Source of the DNA: Jeotgalibacillus malaysiensis
GTDB taxonomy: Bacteria; Bacillota; Bacilli; Bacillales; Jeotgalibacillaceae
Assembly (NCBI GenBank): GCA_000818095.1
Contig: CP009416.1
Location: 259,501 to 323,500, forward strand
Reading direction: 5' to 3'
Length of the DNA: 64,000 nucleotides
Below, piece by piece: positions 43,610 to 51,426 of the stretch (positions are counted from its first letter, which is position 1; each line of letters opens with the position of its first letter). The notes beneath the pieces are model-generated. The model was given only the letters and a program-made list of their open reading frames with translations, made no database searches and was not told where the DNA came from. The translations under genes and the position numbers were made by a program.

Positions 43610-44338
43610 CTATTTTTCTTCAAGCGCCTCCATTATAAACCGATAAACCTCCCCATCCATCCCAAATTGCAGGTTATTCCCAGGGTTTTCAGCATGAAAC
43701 TGTTCGGCCTGTTGTCGAAGTGCTGCATCATTTTTTGAAAAAGTATTGATCATCTCATTCCATTCAGATGCAAGCTGCTGTACATAACTGTCATTAGGTA
43801 AAGTGCCTTTTTGTATTTCAATGCGGATTCGGAAGATCAGGTTTTCAAACCGCTGTTGTGCAGCTGACAGGGTGTCTGAATCAAGTGTGTCGTAATGCCC
43901 CCTCATTCTTTCAAGCTGTTCCTTCGTAAAATACTTTTCTTTACTCAGCTTCATCGCTTCCATAAGTCTTGTGAGCTCCTGGATTGTCATCATCTGATTA
44001 CTCTGAGTAATCCTCAGAGCACCTTCAAGTTCGTTTAGAAGCGTCTGTTGAGCCTGAATATCCTGTTTGACACGCTGAATTTGAGTTTTCAGGACATCTG
44101 CAGCAGTCTGCTCCTCCTCGTTTGATGTTAAATGATGAATATCTTCAAGTGGCATGCCCATTTGCTTCATAGACAGGATCGGCTGAAGACGTATCAAATC
44201 CTCCTTAGTGTATAGACGATGCCCGGATTCAGTATACTCGGAAGGTGAGAATAGCTTGATTTGATCATAATACCGTAACGTACGGATCGTGAGGCCGGTC
44301 AATTCAGCCACCTCACCAATTTTCCACAGCTCATTCAT
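43610..44338 (-). CDS. MerR family regulator with TipAS-like C-terminal domain
   Basis: 242 residues. MerR helix-turn-helix (IGEVAELTGLTIRTLRYYDQIKLFSPSEYTESGHRLYTKEDL, residues 6-48), a long dimerisation helix, then a TipAS-type drug-binding domain (about 130-240). It lies 21 bases after the Hsp33 paralogue gene on the same strand. The hsp33 promoter has a MerR-type 19-bp spacer, so this protein probably controls its own operon and responds to a small ligand. Confidence 0.85.
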   Translation of the reverse strand: MNELWKIGEVAELTGLTIRTLRYYDQIKLFSPSEYTESGHRLYTKEDLIRLQPILSMKQMGMPLEDIHHLTSNEEEQTAADVLKTQIQRVKQDIQAQQTLLNELEGALRITQSNQMMTIQELTRLMEAMKLSKEKYFTKEQLERMRGHYDTLDSDTLSAAQQRFENLIFRIRIEIQKGTLPNDSYVQQLASEWNEMINTFSKNDAALRQQAEQFHAENPGNNLQFGMDGEVYRFIMEALEEK

Positions 44339-44359
44339 TTATTTTCCCTCCATCATCCC

Positions 44360-45208
44360 TCAAAGTAAGTTAAATAAATCCTGCTGATCGAAATAATACG
44401 TTTTACCGCAAATATGACAAAATGCTTCAATCTCTTCATTTTTTTCAATTGCAAGCTTCATCTCTTCTTCATTCATTGACAGCAGCATCCCATAAAACAT
44501 TTCCTTCGTGCAGCCGCAAAAGAACTGTGTTGAGCTTGAACCGATCAGTTTTACGTTTCCAAATAGACCTTCTAATTCTTCAGGTAACGCTGTATTTAAC
44601 CTGCTTACAAGATTAGTCTGTTGGCTAAAAGCACGTTTGACTATTGAAAGCAGGGTGGTGGATGCTCCGGGCAAAAGCTGTGCATACACTGCATTGCTTG
44701 ATTGAATCTCACCATTCTCATTTAATTGAATATCAGTCTGAATAAAAGTAGGTGTCTGGTCGCTTTGAGCAAAATAATTCGCAATATCCAGATCGATATC
44801 CTGATTCAGCATCGCTGTAAAGCTTGTGAACTGGTTCATTCCTGAGCCTTTAATCACGCGGATCCTGCCACTTGGACCAATGATATCTTTCGTAGGAGCA
44901 TTTTCAAAACCTTCAGCTTTTAAAAGTTTTTCATTTAGATATCCACGTATATTTCCACTCGCTTCAGCCTCTGCAAAAAGCTGATATGCCTGTTGACTCA
45001 TTGTCACCTGCAAATTCATGCGTTCTTTTCCCTTTAAAGTCCCTGACAGGATACTCATAGCTGACACTGTTTTACCCAGCATGACCTTGAGTGGCAGTGG
45101 AGTATTCCCGTGCAAATCAAAAAGCTCCTGAACAAGCTCTGTATTATTAACAAAATATAAACGTACTTGACCATCGAAGACTAATGTTTTACTAATCTGA
45201 TTACTCAT
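44360..45208 (-). CDS. Hsp33 family redox chaperone (HslO paralogue)
   Basis: 282 residues. The N-terminal domain has the family's VRLYFVNNTELVQE, TVSAMSILSGTLKGKERM and GRIRVIKGSG segments. The C-terminal zinc switch keeps CGC (about 242-244) and CHIC (about 270-273). Oxidation of these Cys unfolds the domain and turns on holdase activity in the cytoplasm. hslO is normally beside cysK; here the copy is linked to a TipA-type MerR gene instead and looks like a regulated second copy. ATG 45208 follows GGAGAGAG. Confidence 0.85.
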   Translation of the reverse strand: MSNQISKTLVFDGQVRLYFVNNTELVQELFDLHGNTPLPLKVMLGKTVSAMSILSGTLKGKERMNLQVTMSQQAYQLFAEAEASGNIRGYLNEKLLKAEGFENAPTKDIIGPSGRIRVIKGSGMNQFTSFTAMLNQDIDLDIANYFAQSDQTPTFIQTDIQLNENGEIQSSNAVYAQLLPGASTTLLSIVKRAFSQQTNLVSRLNTALPEELEGLFGNVKLIGSSSTQFFCGCTKEMFYGMLLSMNEEEMKLAIEKNEEIEAFCHICGKTYYFDQQDLFNLL

Positions 45209-45245
45209 CTGCACTCTCTCCCATACGTAAAATGACGTTGACTTT

Positions 45246-45276
45246 ACTATAAAACATGACGTTACGTAAGGTTCAA
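45246..45276 (-). promoter_or_regulatory. MerR-type promoter of the hsp33-merR operon
   Basis: Minus strand: TTGAAC (45276-45271), TATAGT (45251-45246), spacer 19 bases, the long spacer used by MerR activators. The dyad TTACGTAACGTCA in the spacer is centred between the boxes. A near-identical ACGTWACGT dyad lies in the promoter at 46512. Confidence 0.8.
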
Positions 45277-45292
45277 GAACGAATTGCATTTA

Positions 45293-45476
45293 TTAAAGAT
45301 TTTCTTTCTTTTTATACTGATCAATCCGGTAGACAAATATGATCTCAGACAGGATAAGCGCAATGATCAAAGCAGTCAGAAAAGGTCGGGAAGCCTCAAA
45401 CAGATCTAAAATGATCGCAGTTAATGTAAAAAATTAAAACGCCAGCGAGCAAAGATCGTCTGAAAATCTTCAGCAT
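45293..45476 (-). pseudogene. Small membrane protein, one-base insertion in a T run
   Basis: ATG 45476 after GGAGAG reads MLKIFRRSLLAGVLIFY then stops. Taking one base out of the T6 run (plus-strand A's 45428-45433) joins it to LTAIILDLFEASRPFLTALIIALI and a basic tail ending at 45293, a 60-residue two-TM protein. Confidence 0.6.
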
Positions 45477-45510
45477 TTAATCTCTCCATCCTTTCCATGT
45501 TCTATGGTAG

Positions 45511-45729
45511 TTACCACAGCGGCTCATCCTTGTCAGTCAGCTTCACCATAAAAGGTAAAACCAGAATAAACAGCACGCTCCAGAATCCTATTGTTATCAT
45601 TCTCTGTGACTCCGAAGAAATATATTGCTTCTTTCCACAAACAGGGCAGTTCCGTCAGTCTTTTGAAAACCCAAGCTTCCATATATCACTTATTTTCCAT
45701 TTAGTGTAACAGTTTGTGCATCTCGGCAT
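45511..45729 (-). pseudogene. CxxC-20-CxxC zinc-ribbon membrane protein with in-frame TGA
   Basis: ATG 45729 after AAGGGAGTG. The frame reads MPRCTNC, then a TGA at codon 25 (45657-45655), then RNCPVCGKK, and continues to a TAA at 45511 through two helices. Spacing between the two CxxC pairs is exactly 20 positions, the cxxc_20_cxxc family. CGA to TGA would explain the stop; the rest is intact. Confidence 0.7.
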
Positions 45730-45805
45730 CAATGTCACTCCCTTTATCATCTTTACAAAAAAGCTATAAAGAAGTTTCGGGTGATTTGTAAATGACTGCA
45801 CATCA

Positions 45806-46480
45806 TCAAATGAATAAATAGGTAATCACCACTGCTAATCCATTAAACGAAGCATGTACGAGTATACTGCTCAAGATTGTACCGGTTTTTTCATACACCC
45901 AGGCAGTAATCAGTCCTGCGACAAAATTAATCGGCAGGGTGTTATATGTAGGGATATGGACGACCGTGAAAATAGCAGAACTGATTAGCATAGATGGAAG
46001 TATGGACGTACGCTGACGCAGCCAAGTGTAGATCAGTCCACGGTAAAACAGCTCTTCATAGATTGGAGATATAATGGCTGCTGAAGTAAAAGCCAACAAA
46101 AACATTGTAATAGTCTGGCTTTCAAGACTTTCAGTTTTCTCATTGGCAGATCCACCTGCAAAGACTTCGAGGGTCACAACATACAGGATTCCAATGATAA
46201 TATGAATGACTGACCAGACAATGACCGTTGTGATGTGGCGTATTGGGAGCGATTTAACTCCTAGTGAGCGCGGGCTTTCTTTTTCTTTAACGATTATTAA
46301 GTAGAAGGTTAATAAAGTGATCGATGCAGCTAATATCAGACCAGAAACTAATCCATGCACTAAAGAATCTTCTATCCATAACCCCAGTAAAGACGCAATC
46401 AGTCTGTCGAATATAAATGGTACAACAATTAAAGCGAAAGCAATTGCAATGATAAAAGTAGAATTAGACCATTTCTTCAT
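45806..46480 (-). CDS. CPBP family intramembrane metalloprotease
   Basis: 224 residues, about seven helices. Catalytic motifs: EELFYRG at about 142-148, FTVVH (H175) and HASFN (H209). CPBP/Abi proteins cleave prenylated or signal-like substrates; some confer bacteriocin self-immunity. ATG 46480 is 7 bases from GGAGGG. The MerR-type promoter upstream suggests induction by the divergent TipA-like regulator. Confidence 0.85.
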   Translation of the reverse strand: MKKWSNSTFIIAIAFALIVVPFIFDRLIASLLGLWIEDSLVHGLVSGLILAASITLLTFYLIIVKEKESPRSLGVKSLPIRHITTVIVWSVIHIIIGILYVVTLEVFAGGSANEKTESLESQTITMFLLAFTSAAIISPIYEELFYRGLIYTWLRQRTSILPSMLISSAIFTVVHIPTYNTLPINFVAGLITAWVYEKTGTILSSILVHASFNGLAVVITYLFI

Positions 46481-46511
46481 GGGAATACCCTCCAATTGAG
46501 TTGTTTCATGT

Positions 46512-46542
46512 AGTATAGGTGGTAACGTTACGTCACCTGCAA
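46512..46542 (-). promoter_or_regulatory. MerR-type promoter between CPBP and merR genes
   Basis: Minus strand: TTGCAG (46542-46537), TATACT (46517-46512) with a 19-base spacer. The near-perfect dyad GGTAACGTTACGTCACC (46521-46537) lies in the spacer. It directs the CPBP gene; the merR gene diverges from the same region. Confidence 0.8.
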
Positions 46543-46566
46543 GAAAAACATTGGAGGAATTTAATC

Positions 46567-47310
46567 ATGTGGACTACAGGTCAGATCGCAAAGATGTTCG
46601 ATATCTCAGTCAGAACGCTGAGGTACTACGATGAAATTGATTTAGTAAAACCATCAGAAATTGAAGAAGGAGGCCGCCGGATTTATGGTGAAAATTCTTT
46701 GGTGATGCTCGAAAAAGTATTGCTCCTTAAGAAAATGGACCTTCCGCTTGATGAAGTCAGAAGAATTGTTGCTGAAGAATCAATTGAAGCGATATTAGAA
46801 AGGCATCTGGATAATTTGAATGCACAATCTGTACATATTAAAGAATCCATTGCTCAGACAGTTTCACTAAAAAATGAAATTCGCATTACAGGACATACAG
46901 ATTGGGACAAAATATTCTCGCTGGTTAAACGTGAACAGGAAAAAGAGACCTGGAGCGATCATTTTTCGGAAGAAGAAGCCGAGACGCTCAAGAAAGCCCT
47001 GCCCAAATTAAATGAAGATGCTGAGACAACCAATAAGTGGATTAGAATCATCAAAAGAATTGAGCACTGTCTTCAAAGAGGAGATCTGCCGGTATCAGAA
47101 GAGGGGCAGATGATCGCTGAAGATGTAGCGGTGTTATCTGATGACTTATTCGGTGGTGACAAGGAGCTTGAGGAGAAATTCTGGAATGTCAGAAAATCAG
47201 AGAGTGCATCATCTTCGCTCCATTTCTATCCGATTAGAGAAGAGGTGCTGGTGTTTCTGGAAGAGGCGATCCATCATCAGCTGGCTGTTTCTGAAAAGAC
47301 ACACGTGTAA
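46567..47310 (+). CDS. MerR family regulator with TipAS-like C-terminal domain
   Basis: 247 residues. HTH (TTGQIAKMFDISVRTLRYYDEIDLVKPSEIEEGGRRIYGENSLVMLEKV), a coiled-coil helix, then a ~120-residue TipAS-like domain with WSDHFSEEEAETL. Paralogue of the regulator at 43610 and divergent from the CPBP protease it probably activates. ATG 46567 follows TTGGAGGAAT. Confidence 0.85.
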   Translation: MWTTGQIAKMFDISVRTLRYYDEIDLVKPSEIEEGGRRIYGENSLVMLEKVLLLKKMDLPLDEVRRIVAEESIEAILERHLDNLNAQSVHIKESIAQTVSLKNEIRITGHTDWDKIFSLVKREQEKETWSDHFSEEEAETLKKALPKLNEDAETTNKWIRIIKRIEHCLQRGDLPVSEEGQMIAEDVAVLSDDLFGGDKELEEKFWNVRKSESASSSLHFYPIREEVLVFLEEAIHHQLAVSEKTHV

Positions 47311-47315
47311 AAGCG

Positions 47316-47349
47316 AAAAAGAAGTCAGGCCTGAACCTGACTTCTTTTT
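47316..47349. terminator. Rho-independent terminator
   Basis: GAAGTCAGG / CCTGACTTC flanked by AAAAA and TTTTT; usable by both the merR gene and the convergent small gene. Confidence 0.9.
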
Positions 47350-47350
47350 C

Positions 47351-47539
47351 TTATCTTTCGCTATGCTTTTTGTCCTTATCAACCCCACACCCGCAACCGG
47401 AATCAGTCTCACCATGCAGTCCCAGTTCCTGAGCAAATTCCTCGGTTCTGTTTCTTTCATGATCAACCTTCATTCCTCTTGGCGTCTGAGGAAGAGATCT
47501 TTTGTTTTTTGATGGCGTTTGATGATTCGAACGACTCAA
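47351..47539 (-). CDS. YfhD-like small basic protein
   Basis: 62 residues. SLPQTPRGMKVDHERN followed by EEFAQEL resembles YfhD-type small proteins of Bacillus (LPQTPK..DVEFSQELAD), which are abundant spore or stationary-phase proteins of unknown role. It has an unusual Cys-rich end (GCGCG). TTG start with AGAGG 8 bases upstream. Confidence 0.5.
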   Translation of the reverse strand: MSRSNHQTPSKNKRSLPQTPRGMKVDHERNRTEEFAQELGLHGETDSGCGCGVDKDKKHSER

Positions 47540-47619
47540 CAGAAAAACCTCTTTTTTGATATGGTACCCTACTAATATGAACTGTCTCGCTGATTTTATT
47601 TATTAAATGTTCATCCAAA

Positions 47620-48362
47620 TTTTTCAGCCTGACGCATAAAAAGCTGCTTTTATATGAGAAGAGCAAGGAAGCTAAAACGAATTATATGCACCTGCTTCCA
47701 CAATTTAGTGTCTCAGCTTTTATGGTACCCGTCTGGCAGTCATTTCTAAAGCAGCAAAACTCAGAGCTTCTGACGATTGCGCTCATTATCAACGAACAGC
47801 AATATATCGAAGGTCGTCTGATATCGAATGCTTGTTATCGCACGCATGTATATGAATCGTCTACTTTTAAATATCAGGAATTTTTTCATCTGAACCATGT
47901 GATTTTTCCTTATGCAATGGAAAAGCGTGTGAAGGTAATCGGATTGAATGTCAGTCATTTCGCACCGCTTGAACAAAGAATTCAGCTTGGGAAGAAATTG
48001 TATGGCATGCTTTATCACTCATCGTACCAATTAAAGACCATTCTTAAGTTTGCAAGCAACAATCCGCATACAGGATCAAGATCAGACTGCTGGCCGCAAG
48101 TTTTTTCATGCCGGCTGGCAAAGGTATTTTTAGCTCGGAGCTAAGTGCAGCATGGGAAAACCATGAGCATGCATTTACGGATGAAGACTGGTATCAACCT
48201 GGCGATGCACTTCCATATTTTGAGGAAGTTACGCTGCCTGAAAAGCTTGATATCACTAGGCAGTATGCCAGCACGCTTGCGATCGTCCGGGCAGGTGCAG
48301 GTTTGTTATCTCTAAAAGACAAATTGATTAAAGCAGGTCATACTAACAGGGAAAAGGAGTGA
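47620..48362 (+). pseudogene. DUF2515 (YppC-like) protein, 5' truncated and frameshifted
   Basis: The open frame enters mid-gene (KLLLYEKSKEAK..YMHLLPQFSVSAFM) with no ribosome site. It reads the DUF2515 core ALIINEQQYIE, FHLNHVIFPYA and NNPHTGSRSDCWPQ, then runs off-frame at T6 48101-48106. One additional T restores FFMPAGKGIFSSELSAAWENHEH to 48362. The N-terminal third is absent and the upstream side is taken by the divergent YfhD-like gene. Confidence 0.7.
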
Positions 48363-48367
48363 AAATT

Positions 48368-48547
48368 GTGGGACAGAGCCATCAGTTTAAGCCTGGTCAG
48401 AAAGCGCCAAATAATGGCTATTATGTTGAAATAGGTGAAACAGGAAGTCAGGTCAACGATCCAGCTCAAATCAAACTTGAGGCTGGAGATGAATTCCCTG
48501 AAACTAAAAATCAGAATCGGGTTTGGATGCCGAAGAGAAAGCCTTAA
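48368..48547 (+). CDS. yjzC: YjzC family protein
   Basis: 59 residues. GQSHQFKPGQKAPNNGYYVEIGETGS and the closing NQNRVWMPKRKP match YjzC of B. subtilis (SigW-independent small conserved protein of unknown role) almost along its length. GTG 48368 is chosen: AAAAGGAG lies 8 bases upstream. Confidence 0.85.
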   Translation: MGQSHQFKPGQKAPNNGYYVEIGETGSQVNDPAQIKLEAGDEFPETKNQNRVWMPKRKP

Positions 48548-48571
48548 TCAGAGAAACTCGAAAACTAAGAC

Positions 48572-48630
48572 AAGAAGCATCTATATTTCTTCATTTGATC
48601 GAGAATGAAACAGTATAGATGTTTCTTTTA
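48572..48630 (+). terminator. Terminator-like hairpin
   Basis: AAGAAGCATCTATA / TATAGATGTTTCTT, with a long loop and T-rich tail, downstream of the YjzC gene. Confidence 0.6.
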
Positions 48631-48686
48631 GTTTGTATGTTCCTCTGAACAGTGAAAGGTCATATTATCTGTTGAAGATTGAATTC

Positions 48687-49565
48687 TTATCTCTCTAACA
48701 ATATCTTCTCCCAGTTTTCCGGAAAACCAAGTTGTTTGAGATGGATATACTCTGAATACTCTTCTAACAGAGTAGATAGGGATATTTGAAAGTTTGTGTG
48801 ATTTTCAGGATGTAATAATCGGCTTAGAACATAAATTGCAGCAAAGATATCACTGTTTCTTATAAAACTTCTTTTGGATTTGAATAAGGTCGGTTTAATT
48901 GTAAGTATTTTACCGTACAACCTGCCGTAATGTGCACAAACGTTCCTTACATACGCGAGTGAATGCAGCCAGCTTGTCACATAATAATGAGGTACGTTAA
49001 AGTCTTTAACAACCTCAGATTTAGTGTCTTCTTTTAGGTTTCTAAATAATTTCGACAGTACCCCGAATGAAACCACTTCAATAGCTACCCAGAAAGGAAA
49101 TTCTCCACCGTATTTAGATTTATGATGTAAGACAAAAAGTTCTTTCCCTGATTTGGAAATTTGTTTATCAAGCTCTTTAATGAAATTTTCATGAGAGGTT
49201 TTAGAACTGAAATTGTTTGAATCGAGGTATCCCAGAGCGCCAAACTCATGGGCATGATGATAAGCGATTTTAGAGCGGAACTCTATTTCAATAAGTTCCA
49301 AATGATTCATTAATAGATCCCGGAGCTTCTGATCGAAGTTGTATAGCATTTTCATATGATGAAAAGTTGTGCCATTTTGAAATAAATTTTTATTTTCTTT
49401 CTGCCTAAGAGTAAGTCCATATGCTGAAAATCTGTAATAATTTACTCTTTTCAAAAAAGATAAAGCTTCTTCCGAGTCATTAATAATCAGGTTTCGTTCT
49501 TTTAATATATTAATTTGTTGCTCGTATGTTTTAGGTTTTTTAATGTTTTTTTCAGAAGGATCCAC
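48687..49565 (-). CDS. Abi_2 (AbiD/AbiF-like) family protein with HEPN motif
   Basis: 292 residues. N-terminal KPKTYEQQINILKERNLII and LKRVNYYRFSAYGL, then MLYNFDQKLRDLLMNHLELIEIEFRSKIAYH, are the Abi_2 pattern. RNVCAHYGRLYG carries the R-x4-H HEPN ribonuclease motif. Relatives include lactococcal AbiD/AbiF abortive infection proteins, though function of most chromosomal copies is untested. GTG 49565 follows GGGGGAGG. Higher Asn/Lys/Ile content and AT-richness than its neighbours suggest transfer. Confidence 0.85.
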   Translation of the reverse strand: MDPSEKNIKKPKTYEQQINILKERNLIINDSEEALSFLKRVNYYRFSAYGLTLRQKENKNLFQNGTTFHHMKMLYNFDQKLRDLLMNHLELIEIEFRSKIAYHHAHEFGALGYLDSNNFSSKTSHENFIKELDKQISKSGKELFVLHHKSKYGGEFPFWVAIEVVSFGVLSKLFRNLKEDTKSEVVKDFNVPHYYVTSWLHSLAYVRNVCAHYGRLYGKILTIKPTLFKSKRSFIRNSDIFAAIYVLSRLLHPENHTNFQISLSTLLEEYSEYIHLKQLGFPENWEKILLER

Positions 49566-49697
49566 TTTAATCCTCCCCCACAATATAAAAAATGACCCAC
49601 CTTGGTCCGCATTGTTAAGAGGCGTGGTGGGTTCTGTTAACTGTATTATATCAATACAAACAATTACTGTAAATAGGCTGGAGATGACCGTTTACTA

Positions 49698-50702
49698 TTA
49701 TTTAATCTCACTAACCTTCACAACAGCCTTACCAAGATTCTTTCCTTCAAACAATTCAAGAAAAGCATCAATCGTATGATCAAAACCTTCTGTAATAGTC
49801 TCCTCATACTTCAGCTTTCCTTCACTAAGCCAGCCTGCAAGTGCTTCTGCGCCTTCTTTGAAGCGTGAAGAATAGTTACCGACTGTGAAGCCCTGCATAA
49901 GCGAGCTTGTCTTGATCAGGTAGCCCTGAACACGTGGTCCCATGTCGCGTTCTGCCTTGTTATAGCCTGAGATGGCCCCACAAACCGGGATTCGGGCAAA
50001 GTTGTTTAGCAGTGGCAGTACAGCATCGCCGATTTCACCACCGACATTTTCAAAGTATACGTCAATGCCATCAGGACAGTTTTCCTTCAATGCTTTATAG
50101 ACGTTTTCAGTCTTATAATTAATCGCCGCATCAAAGCCAAGTTCATCTTTCAGGTAACTGACCTTTTCATCAGACCCTGCGATTCCAACAACACGTGCGC
50201 CTTTAAGCTTAGCGATTTGTCCCACGACAGAACCAACCGCGCCGGCAGCGCCTGATACAACAACTGTTTCGCCTTCTTTTGGCTTACCGATATCAAGCAG
50301 TCCGAAGTATGCAGTCAGGCCGGTCATGCCAAGCACGCTCAAGTAAGCAGATGCAGGTGCCTGGTTGTGATCAACTTTACGGATTTCATTTTCTTTTACA
50401 ACAGAATACTCCTGCCAGCCGAGTGATCCGATCACAACGTCGCCTTTTGAAAAGCGGTCTGATTTCGATTCTTCAACCTGGCCAATAACAGCACTTGAAA
50501 GTACTTCATCTAACTTAAATGGTTCAATATATGATTTACCTTCGTTCATTCTGCCGCGAAGGTATGGGTCAACTGAAATGTAGACTGTGCGGATCAGGAC
50601 TTCACCCTGTTCAGGTGAACCAATCGGCGCTTCTACAAACTTGAAATCGTCATGTGTCGGTGTACCTTTCGGGCGGTTAACTAAATGAATTGTCTTTTGC
50701 AT
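49698..50702 (-). CDS. NADP-dependent MDR-family oxidoreductase (YfmJ/CurA-like)
   Basis: 334 residues. A zinc-independent MDR enzyme: SVDPYLRGRM near the N-terminus, the dinucleotide loop SGAAGAVGSVVGQIAKLKG (about 155-173), and YFENVGGEIGDAVLPLLN. These reduce activated double bonds of enals or prostaglandin-like substrates. B. subtilis YfmJ is a close type. Start ATG 50702 with TGGAGGG upstream. Confidence 0.85.
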   Translation of the reverse strand: MQKTIHLVNRPKGTPTHDDFKFVEAPIGSPEQGEVLIRTVYISVDPYLRGRMNEGKSYIEPFKLDEVLSSAVIGQVEESKSDRFSKGDVVIGSLGWQEYSVVKENEIRKVDHNQAPASAYLSVLGMTGLTAYFGLLDIGKPKEGETVVVSGAAGAVGSVVGQIAKLKGARVVGIAGSDEKVSYLKDELGFDAAINYKTENVYKALKENCPDGIDVYFENVGGEIGDAVLPLLNNFARIPVCGAISGYNKAERDMGPRVQGYLIKTSSLMQGFTVGNYSSRFKEGAEALAGWLSEGKLKYEETITEGFDHTIDAFLELFEGKNLGKAVVKVSEIK

Positions 50703-50834
50703 CGTCTAATCCCTCCAATAAATGTCTATGTACAATACCCATATTTTAACGTGGATGAACATTTGATGACAATGATTTGCTTGTGAAGGCCGGTCTGGAT
50801 ATGCAGATAAAGTGTTAGCATGCTTTTCTTTCAA

Positions 50835-51010
50835 TCCTGCGAAAAATTCCTTCACTGGAAAATTGATTGTTTCAATCTGAAAATAATTCCCTCAAAATCG
50901 AAATCAATTCCTTCATTTGATTTGAAATTACCTTATTTGCATCATTTCACCCAATTATTCCTTAGGCAACTGAGTCAATTCCATCAGAATCCAAGGGTTT
51001 TCCATCATAA
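50835..51010 (-). repeat. 21-bp periodic array, GGAATT class (minus strand)
   Basis: Read on the minus strand: TGATGGAAAA, TGATGGAATTG, TAAGGAATAA, TGAAGGAATTG, TGAGGGAATTA, TGAAACAATC, TGAAGGAATTT at intervals of mostly 20-22 (one 29). Cores on the plus strand are the AATTCC boxes at 50845, 50885, 50906, 50953-50961 and 50977. Same core as the array interrupted by the IS. Confidence 0.75.
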
Positions 51011-51180
51011 CCAAAACCCGGATGTCTGGTATCACACATATGATTAATTAAGTGGGAACAGTTTAATTCGAAAAATTTTGATAAATATAGCATTCCGTAA
51101 GTTTTTTGGATATCATAACCATATGAAGATTTTTGTGTTAATAAGTTTTCAGCGTTTATGTAAATAGCTCGGACATACTC
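51011..51180. other. Intergenic region, no gene seen
   Basis: AT-rich stretch between the periodic array and the small lipoprotein gene. No hairpin, start site with ribosome site or array unit is evident. Confidence 0.4.
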
Positions 51181-51312
51181 TTAATCTTCATCATCATTTT
51201 CAATCACTTCAAACAAAATTGAATCATCCTGTTCTTCATCCACTTGATTAATTTCAAATGAGCAGCCGGCAAGCATCATCGCAGTCAATGTGAATAGCAT
51301 AAACTTTTTCAA
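51181..51312 (-). CDS. 43-residue lipoprotein
   Basis: TTG 51312 preceded by GGAGGTGA at 4 bases. Encodes MKKFMLFTLTAMMLAGCSFE and an acidic tail ending NDDED. LAGC is a good lipobox with Cys at residue 17. Too short for standard gene calling. A single mature tail of ~26 residues suggests a small exported factor or a remnant. It lies upstream of the divergent oligopeptidase B gene. Confidence 0.6.
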   Translation of the reverse strand: MKKFMLFTLTAMMLAGCSFEINQVDEEQDDSILFEVIENDDED

Positions 51313-51350
51313 TCGTGTCACCTCCGGGTTAGTAGACTTAATACACATAC

Positions 51351-51389
51351 GTTTCTAATTTACAAAAGTTTCTAATTTACAAAAGTTTC
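51351..51389 (+). repeat. 17-bp tandem repeat, 2.3 copies
   Basis: GTTTCTAATTTACAAAA occurs twice in succession (51351-51367, 51368-51384) plus GTTTC. It sits in the presumed promoter region of the oligopeptidase gene. Confidence 0.85.
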
Positions 51390-51426
51390 AAGTTGGAAAA
51401 TATAGTTTAAGTGAGGAGAATTTTAA

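Noticed and set aside
47141-47512. 123-codon plus-strand frame overlapping the second merR gene
   Set aside because: Out of frame with a recognised MerR protein and runs through a terminator.
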